DNA of 64,000 nt, from the NCBI RefSeq assembly GCF_006715725.1, contig NZ_VFNU01000001.1, positions 3,224,001-3,288,000 on the forward strand. The letters run 5' to 3'. The notes under the pieces are model-generated. The model had not been told where the DNA came from and searched no databases. It was given only the letters and a program-made list of their open reading frames with translations. Shown in pieces: positions 32,491 through 42,467 of this stretch. Position 1 is the first letter of the stretch; each line of letters begins with the position of its first letter. This DNA comes from Nocardioides sp. SLBN-35 (GTDB lineage Bacteria > Actinomycetota > Actinomycetes > Propionibacteriales > Nocardioidaceae). The translations under genes and the position numbers were made by a program.

Positions 32491-33472
32491 GGATCGACTC
32501 GAGCACATGGGCGTTGTAGTCGACGCCGAGCTGGTTGGGGACGGTCAACAGGAGTGTGTCGGCCTCGGCGATCGCCTCGTCCTCGCGCAGCTGCTCGACG
32601 AGACGGTCCGGCTCGGCTGCGTACGAGCGACCGAAGATCGCGCGCATGTTGTCGATCTGGCCGACCTGGTCGTCGTCAGGGCGGCCGCCGAAGTACGTCC
32701 GGTCCTCCTCGGACACCAGCGGGAAGATCGACCGGCTCACCGACACCCGCGGTGTGCCGGCGTGGCCGGCTGAGGCCCAGGCGTCGCGGAAGACGCGGAT
32801 CTGGTCGGCCTGCTGGACGTGGAACGGCTGGCCGCTCTCGTCCTCCTTGAGTGTGGAGCTCATCAGGTTCATGCCGAGCTCGGCGGCCCAACGGGCGGTT
32901 CCGTTGGAGGCGGCGCCCCACCAGATCCGCTCGCGCAGGCCCTCGGAGTGCGGCTCGATGCGCAGCAGGCCCGGCGGGTTGGCGAACATCGGGCGCGGAC
33001 TCGGCTGCGCGAACCCCTCACCCTTCAGCGCCTCCAGGAACACCTCGGTGTGCCGGCGCGCCATGTCGGCCTCGGTCTCGCCCTCGGCGGGCGCGTACCC
33101 GAAGTACCGCCAGCCGTCGACGACCTGCTCCGGTGACCCGCGCGAGATGCCGAGCTGCAGTCGCCCGCCCGAGATCAGGTCGGCGGCACTCGCGTCCTCG
33201 ACCATGTACATCGGGTTCTCGTAGCGCATGTCGATGACACCGGTGCCGATCTCGATCCGGCTGGTGCGGGCGCCGATCGCGGCGAGCAACGGGAACGGGC
33301 TGGCGAGCTGGCGGGCGAAGTGGTGCACCCGGAAGTACGCGCCGTCCGCCCCCAGCTCCTCCGCCGCGACCGCGAGGTCGATGGACTGCAGCAGCGTGTC
33401 GGCGGCGGTCCGGGTCTGGGAGTGCGGGCTCGGCGTCCAGTGGCCGAACGAGAGGAACCCGATCTTCTTCAT
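32456..33472 (-). CDS. Luciferase-like flavin-dependent oxidoreductase
   Basis: This TIM-barrel monooxygenase/dehydrogenase of the LLM class has 338 residues. It starts MKKIGFLSFGHWTPSP and has GADGAYFRVHHFARQL, the family's IGTGVIDMRYENPMYMVED, and RLQLGISRGSPEQVVDGWRY. These proteins use FMN or F420; the family branch cannot be settled by eye. The ATG at 33472 matches the conserved first strand. A perfect 7-bp dyad (TGAACCG/CGGTTCA, 33480-33503) lies just upstream and may be an operator. It is downstream of and convergent with merR. Confidence 0.83.
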   Translation of the reverse strand: MKKIGFLSFGHWTPSPHSQTRTAADTLLQSIDLAVAAEELGADGAYFRVHHFARQLASPFPLLAAIGARTSRIEIGTGVIDMRYENPMYMVEDASAADLISGGRLQLGISRGSPEQVVDGWRYFGYAPAEGETEADMARRHTEVFLEALKGEGFAQPSPRPMFANPPGLLRIEPHSEGLRERIWWGAASNGTARWAAELGMNLMSSTLKEDESGQPFHVQQADQIRVFRDAWASAGHAGTPRVSVSRSIFPLVSEEDRTYFGGRPDDDQVGQIDNMRAIFGRSYAAEPDRLVEQLREDEAIAEADTLLLTVPNQLGVDYNAHVLESILTHVAPELGWR

Positions 33473-33479
33473 GACTGGT

Positions 33480-33503
33480 TGAACCGTCAACTTTCCCGGT
33501 TCA
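33480..33503. promoter_or_regulatory. Dyad upstream of the luciferase-like gene
   Basis: TGAACCG (33480-33486) and CGGTTCA (33497-33503) form a perfect inverted repeat 8 nt before the ATG at 33472. It lies in the 40-nt gap to rsmB and could be an operator or a weak hairpin terminator of the housekeeping block. Confidence 0.4.
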
Positions 33504-33512
33504 TTCCGCGAC

Positions 33513-34847
33513 TCAAGCCTTGCGCAGCAACGCGAGGAACATCGCGTCGGTGCCGTGCCGGTGCGGCCAGAGCTGCACCGTGCCGGGCAGCGGCCCCTCG
33601 GCGTCCGGTACGACCGGAAGGTGCGCACGCACGTCGTCGAGCCGGGCCTCCGGGTGGTCCGCGAGGGTGGCGGTGACGACGTCGGCCGTCTCGGCGATCA
33701 CCGGCGAGCAGGTCGCGTACAGCAGCGCTCCCCCGGGCCGCAGCACCCGCACCGCCTCGGCCAGCAGCGCCCGCTGCAGTCCGGCCAGCTCGGTCACGTC
33801 GGCGGGTCGGCGCCGCCAGCGGGCCTCGGGCCGGCGGCGTAGGGCGCCCAGACCGGTGCAGGGCGCGTCGAGCAGGATCCGGTCGGCGCCCGCGTCGGCG
33901 AAGGGCGCGCGGGTGGCGTCGGCCTGGACCACGCCCGCGAGCCCGCCGCTGGAGGACGCGGCCCGGGCGACCAGCCGGGCGCGGTGGTGGTGCAGCTCCA
34001 CACCGGTCAGCGCGGCGCCCTGCGCCGCGGCCAGCGCGGCCAGCAGGGACGCCTTGCCGCCGGGGCCGGCGCACAGGTCGACCCAGCGCTCGTCACGGCC
34101 CTCGACCGGTGCCGCCGCCAGGGCGAGCGCGACCAGCTGGGAGCCCTCGTCCTGCACGCCCGCGCGGCCCTCGGCCACCGCGGCGATCCCCGCCGGGTCG
34201 CCGCCGTCGAGCACGACGCCGTACGGCGAGTACGGGGTCGGCGTACCGGGCAGCTCCTCGCGCGTCGCCAGCCCCGGTCGCGCCACCAGCGTCACCCGGG
34301 GCGGGTCGTTGTCGGCGGCCAGCAGAGCGGGCAGCTCGTCGGCACGCTCGCCGAGCGCGCGGCGCAGCTCGTCGACCACCCAGGCAGGGTGGCTGTGCGC
34401 GACAGCCGGATCGTCAGGTGCGACGTCGGCCAGCCAGCCCTCGAGGTCGCGGGCGGCGACCTTGCGGAGCACCGCGTTGCTGAAGCCCGCGGCGCCCTGG
34501 TTGACCTGGTCGCGGACCAGGGTGACGGTCGTGTCGATCGCGGCGTGGGTGGGGACCCGCATCGCGAGCAGCTGGTGGGCACCGAGGCGCAGCGCGTCGA
34601 GCACCTTGGCCTCGACCTTGCGCAGCGGCCGGTCGATGCAGGCGGCCAGGACCGCGTCGTAGGTGCCCTGCCGGCGGATCGTCCCCGACGCGAGCTCGGT
34701 CGCGAACGCGGCGTCGCGGCCGCTCAGCCCGTGGCGGGCGAGGGCAGCCGGTAGCAGCAGGTTGGTGTAGCCGTCGTCGACCCGGACCGCCTTCAGCACC
34801 TCGAAGGCCGCCAGCCGGGCCGGGTCGACCGCCCGTCGCCTACTCAA
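33513..34847 (-). CDS. rsmB: 16S rRNA (cytosine-967-C5)-methyltransferase RsmB
   Basis: RsmB methylates C967 of 16S rRNA with SAM. The 444-residue protein has an N-terminal NusB-like RNA-binding domain ([20 protein letters not shown]). The methyltransferase domain has SAM-binding [19 protein letters not shown], the motif IV cysteine in [14 protein letters not shown] and the motif VI cysteine in [13 protein letters not shown]. The likely start is TTG at 34847, overlapping the fmt stop by 8 nt; it fits the conserved N-terminus and no better codon exists. It is the last gene of the block that begins with mihF or metK. Confidence 0.9.
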   Translation of the reverse strand: MSRRRAVDPARLAAFEVLKAVRVDDGYTNLLLPAALARHGLSGRDAAFATELASGTIRRQGTYDAVLAACIDRPLRKVEAKVLDALRLGAHQLLAMRVPTHAAIDTTVTLVRDQVNQGAAGFSNAVLRKVAARDLEGWLADVAPDDPAVAHSHPAWVVDELRRALGERADELPALLAADNDPPRVTLVARPGLATREELPGTPTPYSPYGVVLDGGDPAGIAAVAEGRAGVQDEGSQLVALALAAAPVEGRDERWVDLCAGPGGKASLLAALAAAQGAALTGVELHHHRARLVARAASSSGGLAGVVQADATRAPFADAGADRILLDAPCTGLGALRRRPEARWRRRPADVTELAGLQRALLAEAVRVLRPGGALLYATCSPVIAETADVVTATLADHPEARLDDVRAHLPVVPDAEGPLPGTVQLWPHRHGTDAMFLALLRKA

Positions 34848-35766
34848 AGGCCGCGGTCTCCGGGAGTCGTACGCCGCGGGCCCAGTCGGCCGCGCCCATC
34901 TGCCTCTTGCCGAACGCCTTGACCTCGGTGAGCCGGACCGGGTCGCTCGCCGTACCGACGAGGACCTCGTTCTTGCCCACCTGGATCGCACCCGGCGCGA
35001 GCGAGGGACCGTCGGTGACGATCTCGACCCGGCCGAGCTTGACCCGCTCGTCGTCGAGGGTGGTCCAGGCGCCGGGGCCGGGCGTGCAGGCGCGGATCCG
35101 CCGGTCGACGCCGACCGCGGGCTCCGTCCAGTCCACCCGGGCGTCGTCGACGCTGATCTTGGGCGCCAGGCTGATCCCGTCGGCCGGCTGCTCGCGGGCC
35201 TCGAGAGAGCCGTCGGCGATGCCGTCGAGGGTCGCGACGAGCAGGCTCGCGCCGCCCTCGGCGAGCCGGCCGAGCAGGTCGCCGGCGGTGTCGGTGGGCC
35301 GGATCCGCTCGGTCATCACGCCGAAGGTCGGACCGGCGTCGAGCGCCTCGACGATCCGGAAGGTGGTGGCGCCGGTGTACTCGTCGCCGCCCCAGATCGA
35401 GTGCTGCACCGGCGCCGCGCCGCGCCAGGCGGGCAGCACCGAGAAGTGCAGGTTGACCCAGCCGTGGACCGGGATGTCGAGCGCGGCGCGCGGGATGAGG
35501 GCGCCGTACGCCACCACCGGGCAGCAGTCGGGCTCCAGCGCCTTGAGGGCGTCCTGGAAGTCCGGGTCACGCGGGTGCGCCGGCTTGAGGACGGGTACGC
35601 CGAGCTCCTCGGCGCGCTGGGCCACGGGGCTCGGTGTGAGCTTGCGGCCGCGACCGGCGGGAGCATCGGGGCGGGTGACCACGCCGACCAGCTCGTGACC
35701 GGAGGCGGCGATCGCGTCGAGGGCCGGGACGGCGACCTCGGGGGTGCCGGCGAAGACCACCCTCAT
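34840..35766 (-). CDS. fmt: Methionyl-tRNA formyltransferase
   Basis: Fmt formylates initiator Met-tRNA using 10-formyl-tetrahydrofolate. The 308-residue protein begins [20 protein letters not shown]. It has the catalytic Asn/His signature [18 protein letters not shown] with the Asp about 35 residues later, and the linker to the OB-fold C-terminal domain. The ATG overlaps the def stop by 4 nt. The order def-fmt-rsmB is standard for actinobacteria. Confidence 0.95.
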   Translation of the reverse strand: MRVVFAGTPEVAVPALDAIAASGHELVGVVTRPDAPAGRGRKLTPSPVAQRAEELGVPVLKPAHPRDPDFQDALKALEPDCCPVVAYGALIPRAALDIPVHGWVNLHFSVLPAWRGAAPVQHSIWGGDEYTGATTFRIVEALDAGPTFGVMTERIRPTDTAGDLLGRLAEGGASLLVATLDGIADGSLEAREQPADGISLAPKISVDDARVDWTEPAVGVDRRIRACTPGPGAWTTLDDERVKLGRVEIVTDGPSLAPGAIQVGKNEVLVGTASDPVRLTEVKAFGKRQMGAADWARGVRLPETAAFE

Positions 35767-36308
35767 CGGCCGAAGCCTCCGGTTGCGTGCGGCGAGACCT
35801 TGACCGTCGGCTTGTCGAGGCCGAACCACTCGGACTCGCGGATCTCGCGCATCGCGGCCTTGCGGCCGGCCTCGTCGAGCCGGTCGATGAAGAGGATCCC
35901 GTCGAGGTGGTCGGTCTCGTGCTGGATCGCCCGCGCGAGCAGGTCGGAGCCCTCGATGGTGACGGGGTCGCCGTGCATGTTGAAGCCGCTCGCGACCACG
36001 GACAGAGCGCGCAGGCAGTCGTAGGTCAGCTCGGGCAGCGACAGGCAGCCCTCGGGGCCGTCCTGGGTCTCGTCGGAGAGCCGCAGGCTCGGGTTGACGA
36101 GGTGCCCGACCTCGCCGTCGACGTACCAGGTGAAGACCCGCAGGCCCACGCCGATCTGGGGCGCGGCCAGGCCGGCACCGGGGGCGTCCAGCATGGTGTC
36201 GGTCAGGTCGGTGACCAGCTGGCGCAGCTCGGCGTCGAAGTGGACGACCTCGATCGCGGGCTTGCGCAGGACGGGGTCGCCGAAGAGTCGGATGGGTCGG
36301 ATCGCCAC
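35763..36308 (-). CDS. def: Peptide deformylase
   Basis: Def removes the formyl group from new proteins. The 181-residue metalloenzyme shows all three motifs: [19 protein letters not shown] (metal Cys) and [11 protein letters not shown] (two metal His plus catalytic Glu). The start is GTG at 36308. The GESWFGLDKP-like tail is basic and long, as in actinobacterial homologues. It is coupled to fmt by a 4-nt overlap and follows priA after 31 nt. Confidence 0.95.
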   Translation of the reverse strand: MAIRPIRLFGDPVLRKPAIEVVHFDAELRQLVTDLTDTMLDAPGAGLAAPQIGVGLRVFTWYVDGEVGHLVNPSLRLSDETQDGPEGCLSLPELTYDCLRALSVVASGFNMHGDPVTIEGSDLLARAIQHETDHLDGILFIDRLDEAGRKAAMREIRESEWFGLDKPTVKVSPHATGGFGR

Positions 36309-36339
36309 CGCGTCAGCCTAGTGGTCGGTCGTCCCGGAC

Positions 36340-38385
36340 TCAGAGTTCCCACGGGTCCACCTGGATCCGCACCGGCTCCAGCTTGCGTGCCGAGCGCAGC
36401 CGCTGCGCCTCCCCCAGCGCCCGGGCCAGCGCGACTCCGTCGGCACGCGGCACCCGCAGCACCAGCCGCTCCACGTCGGCGTCGCGGGTCGGGACCGGGC
36501 CGAGCACCTCGGCGGCCGCGGGCAGCTCGAGCAGGGCCCGCAGGTCGTCGAGGGCGCCCGGTGGGCCGGTGACCGTCGCGATCCGCGCCGCCGGAGGGAG
36601 CCGGGCCTCGCGCCGCTCCTCGGCCTCGCGTACGGCGAATCCAGCGGCGTCCCAGCGCACCAGCGCTTGGAGCGCGGGGACCGCCGGGTCCCCCACCGCC
36701 AGCGCGCGACCGCCCGGACCGACCAGGCCGACCGCGTTGGACCAGCGCCGCAGGGCCTCCTCCGGCGCGCGCAGGCTGTCGCGGCCCAGCGCCCACCAGG
36801 TGTCGAGCAGCACCACGACGGCGTACCCACCCTCGGCGACCGGCTCCGCGCCCGGTGTCGCGACCACGATCCGCGGCTCGGGCCCGACCCTGGAGCGGAT
36901 CTTGTCACCCGACGAGGACACCACGGCGACCTTGGGGAAGCTGCGGCCGAGCTCGTCGGCGGTCCGGGCGTCGCCCACGACCGGTGCCCGCAGCCCGGTC
37001 GCGCCGCACTCCGGGCAGGACCAGCCGGGCGCCTCGGTGGCGCACCAGCGACAGCGAGGTGGCGTGGTGGGGCCGGTGAGCTCGAGCGGTCCGGAGCAGG
37101 CCTTGCAGCGGGCCGGCGTGCGACAGCGCTCGCAGGCCAGCCGCAGCGCGTAGCCCGCTCGTGGCGTCTGCACCAGCACCGGGCCGCGCTCCAGCCCCCA
37201 CCTCAGCGCGTCGTGGGCCTCCTTCGGCACCCGGGCCGCACCGGCCGTGGGGTCGCGGTCCAGCGCGACGTCGCTGGCGCCGCTGACGCCGATCAGGGCG
37301 CGCTCGCGGAGGGTCGCGCGCGGGAGCGCGATCTCGCGCGCCCAGCCGGTGTGGAGCAGGTGCTGGGCCTCGACCGTGCGGGAGAAGCCGCCGACCAGGG
37401 CGGCGGTGCGCTCCTGCTCGGCGCGGAGCAGCAGGACCTCCCGTACGTGGGGGTAGGGCGCCCGCGGCTCCGCGTGCAGGTCGTCGCCGTCGTCCCACAC
37501 CACGACCAGGCCGAGGTCGCGGACCGGCGCGAAGGCTGCCGAGCGGGTGCCGACCACGATCCGCCGCCGGCCGCGGGCCACGGCGAGGAACTCGCGGTAG
37601 CGGGCGGCCGGGCCGGGGTCGGCGTGCAGGGCGACGTGGTGTCCTTCGCCGAGCAGCGTGGTGAGGGCGGCGTCGAGGCGGGCGACGTCGCGGTGGTCGG
37701 GCAGGCACACGATGCTCCCGCGCCCGGCCGCCAGCGCGGCGCCGGCGAGGTGCGCGAGCAGCACCGGCCAGTCCTCGCCCGGGCCGGCCGACCAGACGGC
37801 TCGCGGCGGGTGGCCCTCGCGCAGGTGGGCGAGGAAGGGAGCCGCCGCCGGGTACGCCGCCCAGGCGCGGTCGGCGGCCGCACCGTCGTAGGACAGCGCC
37901 GGTGAGGGCGCCGTCGGCTCCTTCTCGGTGGTGGCGTGCCGTGGGGGGACGGCGAGGCGGCGGACGTCGGCGCTGACGCCGGCGTACCGCTCCGCGACCT
38001 TCGCGCACAGCGCCGCCACCGCGGGGCTGAGCACCGGCTCGGGGCTGACCAGGCGCCGCAGCGGCGCCAGCCGGCCGTCGTGCTCGGAGGCGGCGGCCCG
38101 GGCGACGACGAAGCCGTCGACGTCCTGGCCGCCGAAGCGCACCTTGACCCGGCTCCCGGCCACCGCGCCGTCGGCCATCGCGGCCGGCACCGCGTAGTCG
38201 AAGGTGCGGTCGAGGTGGGCCAGCGGCAGGTCGAGCACCACCTGGGCGACCGGGTCGACCGAGGCGATCTCGGCCTCGGCGACCTTCCGCGCTCGCGTCG
38301 CCGCCGCCTTGGCCCGCCCCTCGGCCGCCCGGTCCCGGACGAGGCCGGGCAGCTCCAGCGCCGGCTCGTCGGGAGTGGGGGTCAT
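36340..38385 (-). CDS. priA: PriA-like primosomal protein lacking helicase motifs
   Basis: The 681-residue protein has the PriA 3'-DNA-binding start (VVLDLPLAHLDRTFDYAVP) and the zinc-binding cysteines CERCRTPARCKAC, CRWC and CPEC. At the place of Walker A it has VWSAGPGEDWPVLLAHLA, with no GKT/S. The DEAH box is replaced by VVVWDDGDDLHAEP. The protein therefore cannot be a normal ATP-driven helicase. This loss is known for actinobacterial PriA, which is annotated as a probable replication-restart protein. It is followed by def; upstream lies a 183-nt repeat-filled gap after metK. Confidence 0.9.
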   Translation of the reverse strand: MTPTPDEPALELPGLVRDRAAEGRAKAAATRARKVAEAEIASVDPVAQVVLDLPLAHLDRTFDYAVPAAMADGAVAGSRVKVRFGGQDVDGFVVARAAASEHDGRLAPLRRLVSPEPVLSPAVAALCAKVAERYAGVSADVRRLAVPPRHATTEKEPTAPSPALSYDGAAADRAWAAYPAAAPFLAHLREGHPPRAVWSAGPGEDWPVLLAHLAGAALAAGRGSIVCLPDHRDVARLDAALTTLLGEGHHVALHADPGPAARYREFLAVARGRRRIVVGTRSAAFAPVRDLGLVVVWDDGDDLHAEPRAPYPHVREVLLLRAEQERTAALVGGFSRTVEAQHLLHTGWAREIALPRATLRERALIGVSGASDVALDRDPTAGAARVPKEAHDALRWGLERGPVLVQTPRAGYALRLACERCRTPARCKACSGPLELTGPTTPPRCRWCATEAPGWSCPECGATGLRAPVVGDARTADELGRSFPKVAVVSSSGDKIRSRVGPEPRIVVATPGAEPVAEGGYAVVVLLDTWWALGRDSLRAPEEALRRWSNAVGLVGPGGRALAVGDPAVPALQALVRWDAAGFAVREAEERREARLPPAARIATVTGPPGALDDLRALLELPAAAEVLGPVPTRDADVERLVLRVPRADGVALARALGEAQRLRSARKLEPVRIQVDPWEL

Positions 38386-38419
38386 GGCGGCAGTTCTACC
38401 AGCGGCCCCCGACCCATCG

Positions 38420-38566
38420 CCGACCCGGCACGAAGTGGCTCCCCAAACACGCCGACCCGGCAGAAAGTGGCTCGCAAAACGGACCGACCCGGCAGAAGGA
38501 GTCCTCGCGAGAGGACACTTTCTGCCGGGTCGACCGAAATCCCGGGACAGTTCGCGCCGGGTCGGC
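38420..38566. repeat. 32-bp tandem units with inverted partners
   Basis: Three units beginning CCGACCCGGCA at 38420, 38452 and 38484 are exactly 32 bp apart. Two units in opposite orientation follow (CTTTCTGCCGGGTCG ending 38532, and GCGCCGGGTCGG ending about 38566). The centre holds a perfect GTCCTC-GCGA-GAGGAC hairpin at 38501-38516, inside 13-bp outer arms at 38485-38497 and 38520-38532. It follows the metK stop and probably terminates that transcript. Confidence 0.8.
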
Positions 38567-38568
38567 GA

Positions 38569-39768
38569 TCAGATGCCCGCGGCGGCCTTCAGGGCCTCGG
38601 CGCGGTCGGTCCGCTCCCAGGTGAACTCGGGCAGCTCGCGACCGAAGTGGCCGTAGGCGGCCGTCTTGGCGTAGATCGGGCGGCGCAGGTCGAGGTCGCG
38701 CAGGATCGCGGCGGGACGCAGGTCGAACACCTCGAGGACCGCCTCCTGGATCTTCTCGTCCGGGACGACGCCGGTGCCGAAGGTCTCCACGAAGACGCCG
38801 ACGGGCTTGGCGACACCGATCGCGTAGGCGACCTGGACCTCGGCACGGCGGGCCAGGCCCGCGGCGACGATGTTCTTGGCGACCCAGCGCATCGCGTAGG
38901 CGGCCGAGCGGTCGACCTTGGACGGGTCCTTGCCGGAGAACGCGCCGCCTCCGTGGCGGGCCATGCCGCCGTAGGTGTCGACGATGATCTTGCGACCGGT
39001 CAGGCCGGCGTCGCCCATCGGGCCACCGACGACGAACTTGCCGGTGGGGTTGATGTGCAGCTTGTAGCCGTCGAACGGGACGCTGGTCTTGAACTGCTCG
39101 AGTACGGGCTCGATGACCTTCGCCTTGATGTCGGCGGCGATCTGCTCCTGGCTGACGTCCTCGGCGTGCTGGGTCGACAGCACGACGGTGTCGACGCGGA
39201 CCGCGCGGTCGTCCTCGTCGTACTCGATGGTGACCTGGGTCTTGCCGTCGGGGCGCAGGTAGGCCAGCGTGCCGTCCTTGCGGACCTCGGTGAGCTTCTC
39301 GGCCAGCGTCTGCGCGATCTTGATCGGCAGCGGGAAGAGCTCGGGGGTGTCGTCGCAGGCGTAGCCGAACATCAGCCCCTGGTCGCCCGCGCCCTGCTGG
39401 TCGAGCTCGTCGGACGAGCCGCCGAGGCGGACGTCCTCGGCGGTGTCGACGCCCTGCGCGATGTCGGGCGACTGCGCGCCGATCGCGACCTGGACGCCGC
39501 AGGAGTTGCCGTCGAAGCCCTTGTCGGAGGAGTCGTAGCCGATCTCGAGGACCTTCTCGCGCACCAGCTGGGCGACCGGGGCGTACGCCTCGGTGGTCAC
39601 CTCGCCGGCGACGACGACCAGGCCGGTGGTCAGCAGCGTCTCGACAGCGACCCGGCTCTTCGGGTCGTGCTCGAGCAGGTAGTCGAGCACGGTGTCGCTG
39701 ATCTGGTCGGCGATCTTGTCCGGGTGACCCTCGGTCACCGACTCCGACGTGAACAGACGTCCGGTCAT
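38569..39768 (-). CDS. metK: S-adenosylmethionine synthetase
   Basis: MetK makes SAM from methionine and ATP. The 399-residue protein begins [20 protein letters not shown] and has the ATP motif [10 protein letters not shown], the methionine-binding region [12 protein letters not shown] and the P-loop-like [19 protein letters not shown]. The ATG at 39768 fits the conserved N-terminus. A TATCGT -10-like box lies at 39818-39813. The 79-nt leader is too short for the SAM riboswitches known in actinobacteria, and I see no such fold. Confidence 0.96.
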   Translation of the reverse strand: MTGRLFTSESVTEGHPDKIADQISDTVLDYLLEHDPKSRVAVETLLTTGLVVVAGEVTTEAYAPVAQLVREKVLEIGYDSSDKGFDGNSCGVQVAIGAQSPDIAQGVDTAEDVRLGGSSDELDQQGAGDQGLMFGYACDDTPELFPLPIKIAQTLAEKLTEVRKDGTLAYLRPDGKTQVTIEYDEDDRAVRVDTVVLSTQHAEDVSQEQIAADIKAKVIEPVLEQFKTSVPFDGYKLHINPTGKFVVGGPMGDAGLTGRKIIVDTYGGMARHGGGAFSGKDPSKVDRSAAYAMRWVAKNIVAAGLARRAEVQVAYAIGVAKPVGVFVETFGTGVVPDEKIQEAVLEVFDLRPAAILRDLDLRRPIYAKTAAYGHFGRELPEFTWERTDRAEALKAAAGI

Positions 39769-39847
39769 GGTGGTGGGAACTCCTGGTTGGGGGGCTGATG
39801 GGCTGTGGTCCAACGATACGGACCGGCTGAGGTGATGCCGGGGAGTC

Positions 39848-41083
39848 TCAGGAAAGTCGCGAGACGACCTGGTCCCAGATCTGGTGGGCGAGCGCCGCCT
39901 TCGATCCGTGCGGTACGTCGACCGCGGAGCCGTCGGACCCGAGGATCACCGCTTCGTTGTCGGTGCTCCCGAAGACCGCTCCCCCGCTCACGTCGTTGAC
40001 GACGAGCAGGTCGCAGCCCTTGCGGGCCAGCTTGGCGCGGGCCAGGTCGAGCACGCTGCCGGTGGCGTCGCCGGTCTCGGCGGCGAACCCGACGATCACG
40101 GCCTCCGGGCGGGCCCGGTGGGTCGAGATCTCCTTGAGGATGTCGGGATTCTGCTGCAGCGTGATCGACGGAGCCGATCCGTCGTCTGCCTTCTTGATCT
40201 TCACGTCCGACAGCACGGTCGGGCGGAAGTCGGCGGGCGCGGCGGCCATCACGACCGCGTCGGCGCCGGCGGTCGCGGTGAGGACGGCGTCGCGCAGCTC
40301 GGCGGTCGACTCGACCCGGACCACCTTCACGCCGGCGGGGTCGGGCAGGTCGACGTTGGCGGCGACCAGGGTGACCTCGGCGCCCCGCGCGGCGGCGGCG
40401 CGAGCCAGGGCGTAGCCCTGGCGGCCCGAGGACCGGTTGCCGAGGAAGCGCACCGGGTCGAGACGCTCGCGGGTGCCGCCGGCGGACACGACGACGTGGC
40501 GCCCGGCCAGGTCGAGGGCCGCCGCGGCGGTCGACGATCCGGCCTGCGAGCGGGCCAGCACGTCCCGGGCGACCTCGAAGATCTCCGCGGGCTCCGGCAG
40601 CCGGCCCTTGCCGGTGTCGGCGCCGGTGAGCCGGCCCTCGGCGGGCTCGATGACGAGCAGGCCGCGTGAGCGCAGGGTGGCGACGTTGGCCGTGGTCGCC
40701 GGGTGCTCCCACATCTCGGTGTGCATCGCCGGGGCGAGCACGACCGGGCACCGTGCGGTGAGCAGGGTGTTGGTGAGCAGGTCGTCGGCCAGCCCGTGGG
40801 CGGCCTTGGCCAGCAGGTCGGCCGTCGCCGGCGCGACCACGACCAGGTCCGCCGTCTGCCCGAGCCGGACGTGAGGCACCTCGTGGACGCCGTCCCAGAC
40901 CTCGGCGGACACCGGCTTGCCCGACAGCGCGGCCCAGGTGGGCGCGCCGACGAACTCCAGTGCCGCCGCGGTCGGTACGACGGTCACGTCGTGGCCGGAC
41001 TCGGTGAACCGGCGCAGCAGCTCACACGCCTTGTAGGCGGCGATGCCGCCCGAGACGCCGAGCACCACCCGGGGCCGGGACAC
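39848..41083 (-). CDS. coaBC: Bifunctional CoaBC, coenzyme A biosynthesis
   Basis: This joins cysteine to 4'-phosphopantothenate and decarboxylates the product. The 411-residue fusion has an N-terminal flavodoxin-like decarboxylase ([18 protein letters not shown], active His in [12 protein letters not shown], and [14 protein letters not shown]). The C-terminal CTP-dependent synthetase domain shows [28 protein letters not shown] and the KIKK lysine. The start is GTG at 41083. The order rpoZ-coaBC-metK is the usual actinobacterial one. Confidence 0.94.
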   Translation of the reverse strand: MSRPRVVLGVSGGIAAYKACELLRRFTESGHDVTVVPTAAALEFVGAPTWAALSGKPVSAEVWDGVHEVPHVRLGQTADLVVVAPATADLLAKAAHGLADDLLTNTLLTARCPVVLAPAMHTEMWEHPATTANVATLRSRGLLVIEPAEGRLTGADTGKGRLPEPAEIFEVARDVLARSQAGSSTAAAALDLAGRHVVVSAGGTRERLDPVRFLGNRSSGRQGYALARAAAARGAEVTLVAANVDLPDPAGVKVVRVESTAELRDAVLTATAGADAVVMAAAPADFRPTVLSDVKIKKADDGSAPSITLQQNPDILKEISTHRARPEAVIVGFAAETGDATGSVLDLARAKLARKGCDLLVVNDVSGGAVFGSTDNEAVILGSDGSAVDVPHGSKAALAHQIWDQVVSRLS

Positions 41084-41096
41084 GGGGACCGTCAGA

Positions 41097-41426
41097 TCAC
41101 TCGGCGTCGGAGACCGGCGCCTCGGCGGCGGCCGCGGCGGCAGCCTGCTCGGCGGCGAGCTCGGCGGGGTCGATGTCCTCGCAGGTCAGCAGGTCCTCGT
41201 TGATCTCGCGCAGCGCGATCGAGAGCGGCTTCTCCTGCACGTGGGTCTCCACGAGCGGGCCGACGTACTCGAGCAGGCCCTCGCCGAGCTGCGAGTAGTA
41301 GGCGTTGATCTGCCGCGCGCGCTTGGCGCTGTAGAGCACCAGCTTGTACTTGCTGTCGGTCTTGGACAGCAGGTCGTCGATGGGAGGGTTGGTGACACCC
41401 TCGGCGGCGATGTTCGGGGCAGACAC
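41097..41426 (-). CDS. rpoZ: RNA polymerase omega subunit
   Basis: Omega helps assemble RNA polymerase by clamping beta prime. The 109-residue product has the conserved core [20 protein letters not shown] and [20 protein letters not shown], then [19 protein letters not shown]. The C-terminus is an alanine-rich acidic tail. The start is most likely GTG at 41426 (reading [10 protein letters not shown]); the frame upstream has only a TTG. It sits 13 nt before coaBC and 53 nt after gmk. Confidence 0.92.
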   Translation of the reverse strand: MSAPNIAAEGVTNPPIDDLLSKTDSKYKLVLYSAKRARQINAYYSQLGEGLLEYVGPLVETHVQEKPLSIALREINEDLLTCEDIDPAELAAEQAAAAAAAEAPVSDAE

Positions 41427-41479
41427 GTGGAGAAGCCTCACAGATGATGGGCGGGCAGAAGACAAGCCGGGCCGGGCGA

Positions 41480-42037
41480 TCAGCGCGGACCAACCATCAA
41501 GGCTACCAACTCCTCGACGGCAGCGTGAACTTCACGGTTGACGATGGTCACGTCGAACTCCGCCTCGGCGGCGAGCTCCTCGCGCGCGGTGGCCAGCCGG
41601 CGCTCCCGCTCCTCCTCGTCCTCGGTGCCGCGGCCGACCAGCCGGCGGACCAGCTCCTCCCACGACGGGGGCTTGAGGAACACGAAGACGGCGTCGGGTG
41701 CGGACTCCCGCACCTGACGGGCGCCCTGGAGGTCGATCTCGAGCAGCGCGGGGCGACCGGCGGCCAGCGCCTCGTCGACGGGACCGCGCGGGGTGCCGTA
41801 GCGGTTGACGCCGTGGACCACGGCCCACTCCAGCATCTGACCCGTGGCGACGAGCCGGTCGAACTCGTCGGCCGACACGAAGTGGTAGTGGACGCCGTCG
41901 ACCTCGCCGGGTCGCGGCGCGCGCGTGGTGGCCGAGACGGACAGGTAGATCTCGGGGTGCTGCTCGCGCATCGCAGCAGCGACCGTGCCCTTGCCGACCG
42001 CGGTGGGTCCGGCGAGGACGAAGAGCTTCGCCGTCAC
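41480..42037 (-). CDS. gmk: Guanylate kinase
   Basis: Gmk phosphorylates GMP to GDP. The 185-residue kinase has the P-loop [17 protein letters not shown], the GMP-binding [20 protein letters not shown], and [14 protein letters not shown]. The loop has Ala where Ser is common (GPTAVGKGT), a conservative change. The start is GTG at 42037. It follows mihF after 7 nt and precedes rpoZ. Confidence 0.95.
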   Translation of the reverse strand: MTAKLFVLAGPTAVGKGTVAAAMREQHPEIYLSVSATTRAPRPGEVDGVHYHFVSADEFDRLVATGQMLEWAVVHGVNRYGTPRGPVDEALAAGRPALLEIDLQGARQVRESAPDAVFVFLKPPSWEELVRRLVGRGTEDEEERERRLATAREELAAEAEFDVTIVNREVHAAVEELVALMVGPR

Positions 42038-42044
42038 AGGATCC

Positions 42045-42365
42045 TCATGCCTCGGGGGCGAACTCGCGCTCGAGCGCGGCGACCTGCTTGGCGCCGAGCC
42101 CGCGCACCCGGCGCGACTCGGCGATGCCGAGTCGCTCCATGACCTGGCGGGCGCGCACCTTGCCGAGGCCGGGCACGGACTGCAGCAGGTCGAGCACCTT
42201 CATCTTGCCGATGACCTCGTTGACCTGGCCCTGCTGGAGCACGTCCTGGATGGAGGCTCCGGAGTTCTTGAGCCGGTTCTTGACCTCGGCCCGCTCCCGG
42301 CGGGCGGCGGCTGCCTTCTCGAGGGCAGCCTGGCGCTGTTCGGGGGTGAGCGGGGGCAGAGCCAC
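42045..42365 (-). CDS. mihF: Actinobacterial integration host factor MihF
   Basis: The 106-residue nucleoid protein is specific to actinobacteria and was first found as a host factor for mycobacteriophage L5 integration. The conserved part has [20 protein letters not shown] and [20 protein letters not shown], a helix-hairpin-helix-like DNA-binding segment ([14 protein letters not shown] at the end). The start is GTG at 42365. It is the first gene of mihF-gmk-rpoZ, behind the terminator of the pyr operon. Confidence 0.93.
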   Translation of the reverse strand: MALPPLTPEQRQAALEKAAAARRERAEVKNRLKNSGASIQDVLQQGQVNEVIGKMKVLDLLQSVPGLGKVRARQVMERLGIAESRRVRGLGAKQVAALEREFAPEA

Positions 42366-42428
42366 GGGTGAGATGTCCTTCGGTCAACGGGGCAGCAAGC
42401 GGGCGGAGCCGCCGTTGGTCAATCTAGC

Positions 42429-42452
42429 CATTGCCCGACGCAGCGGGCAATG
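42429..42452 (-). terminator. Hairpin terminator at the end of the pyr operon
   Basis: CATTGCCCG and CGGGCAATG form a perfect 9-bp stem around a 6-nt loop, 16 nt past the stop of the last gene (42468). It separates the pyr operon from mihF. Confidence 0.7.
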
Positions 42453-42467
42453 CGGGGTCAGCCACCC

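Noticed and set aside
34848..34991. Longer N-terminus for RsmB (48 extra residues)
   Set aside because: It would lie inside fmt and is Arg/Ser-rich without homology; the TTG at 34847 fits the conserved NusB-like start.
39769..39847. Possible SAM riboswitch before metK
   Set aside because: The gap is only 79 nt, with no recognisable SAM-I, SAM-II or SAM-IV core; only a plausible -10 box is seen.
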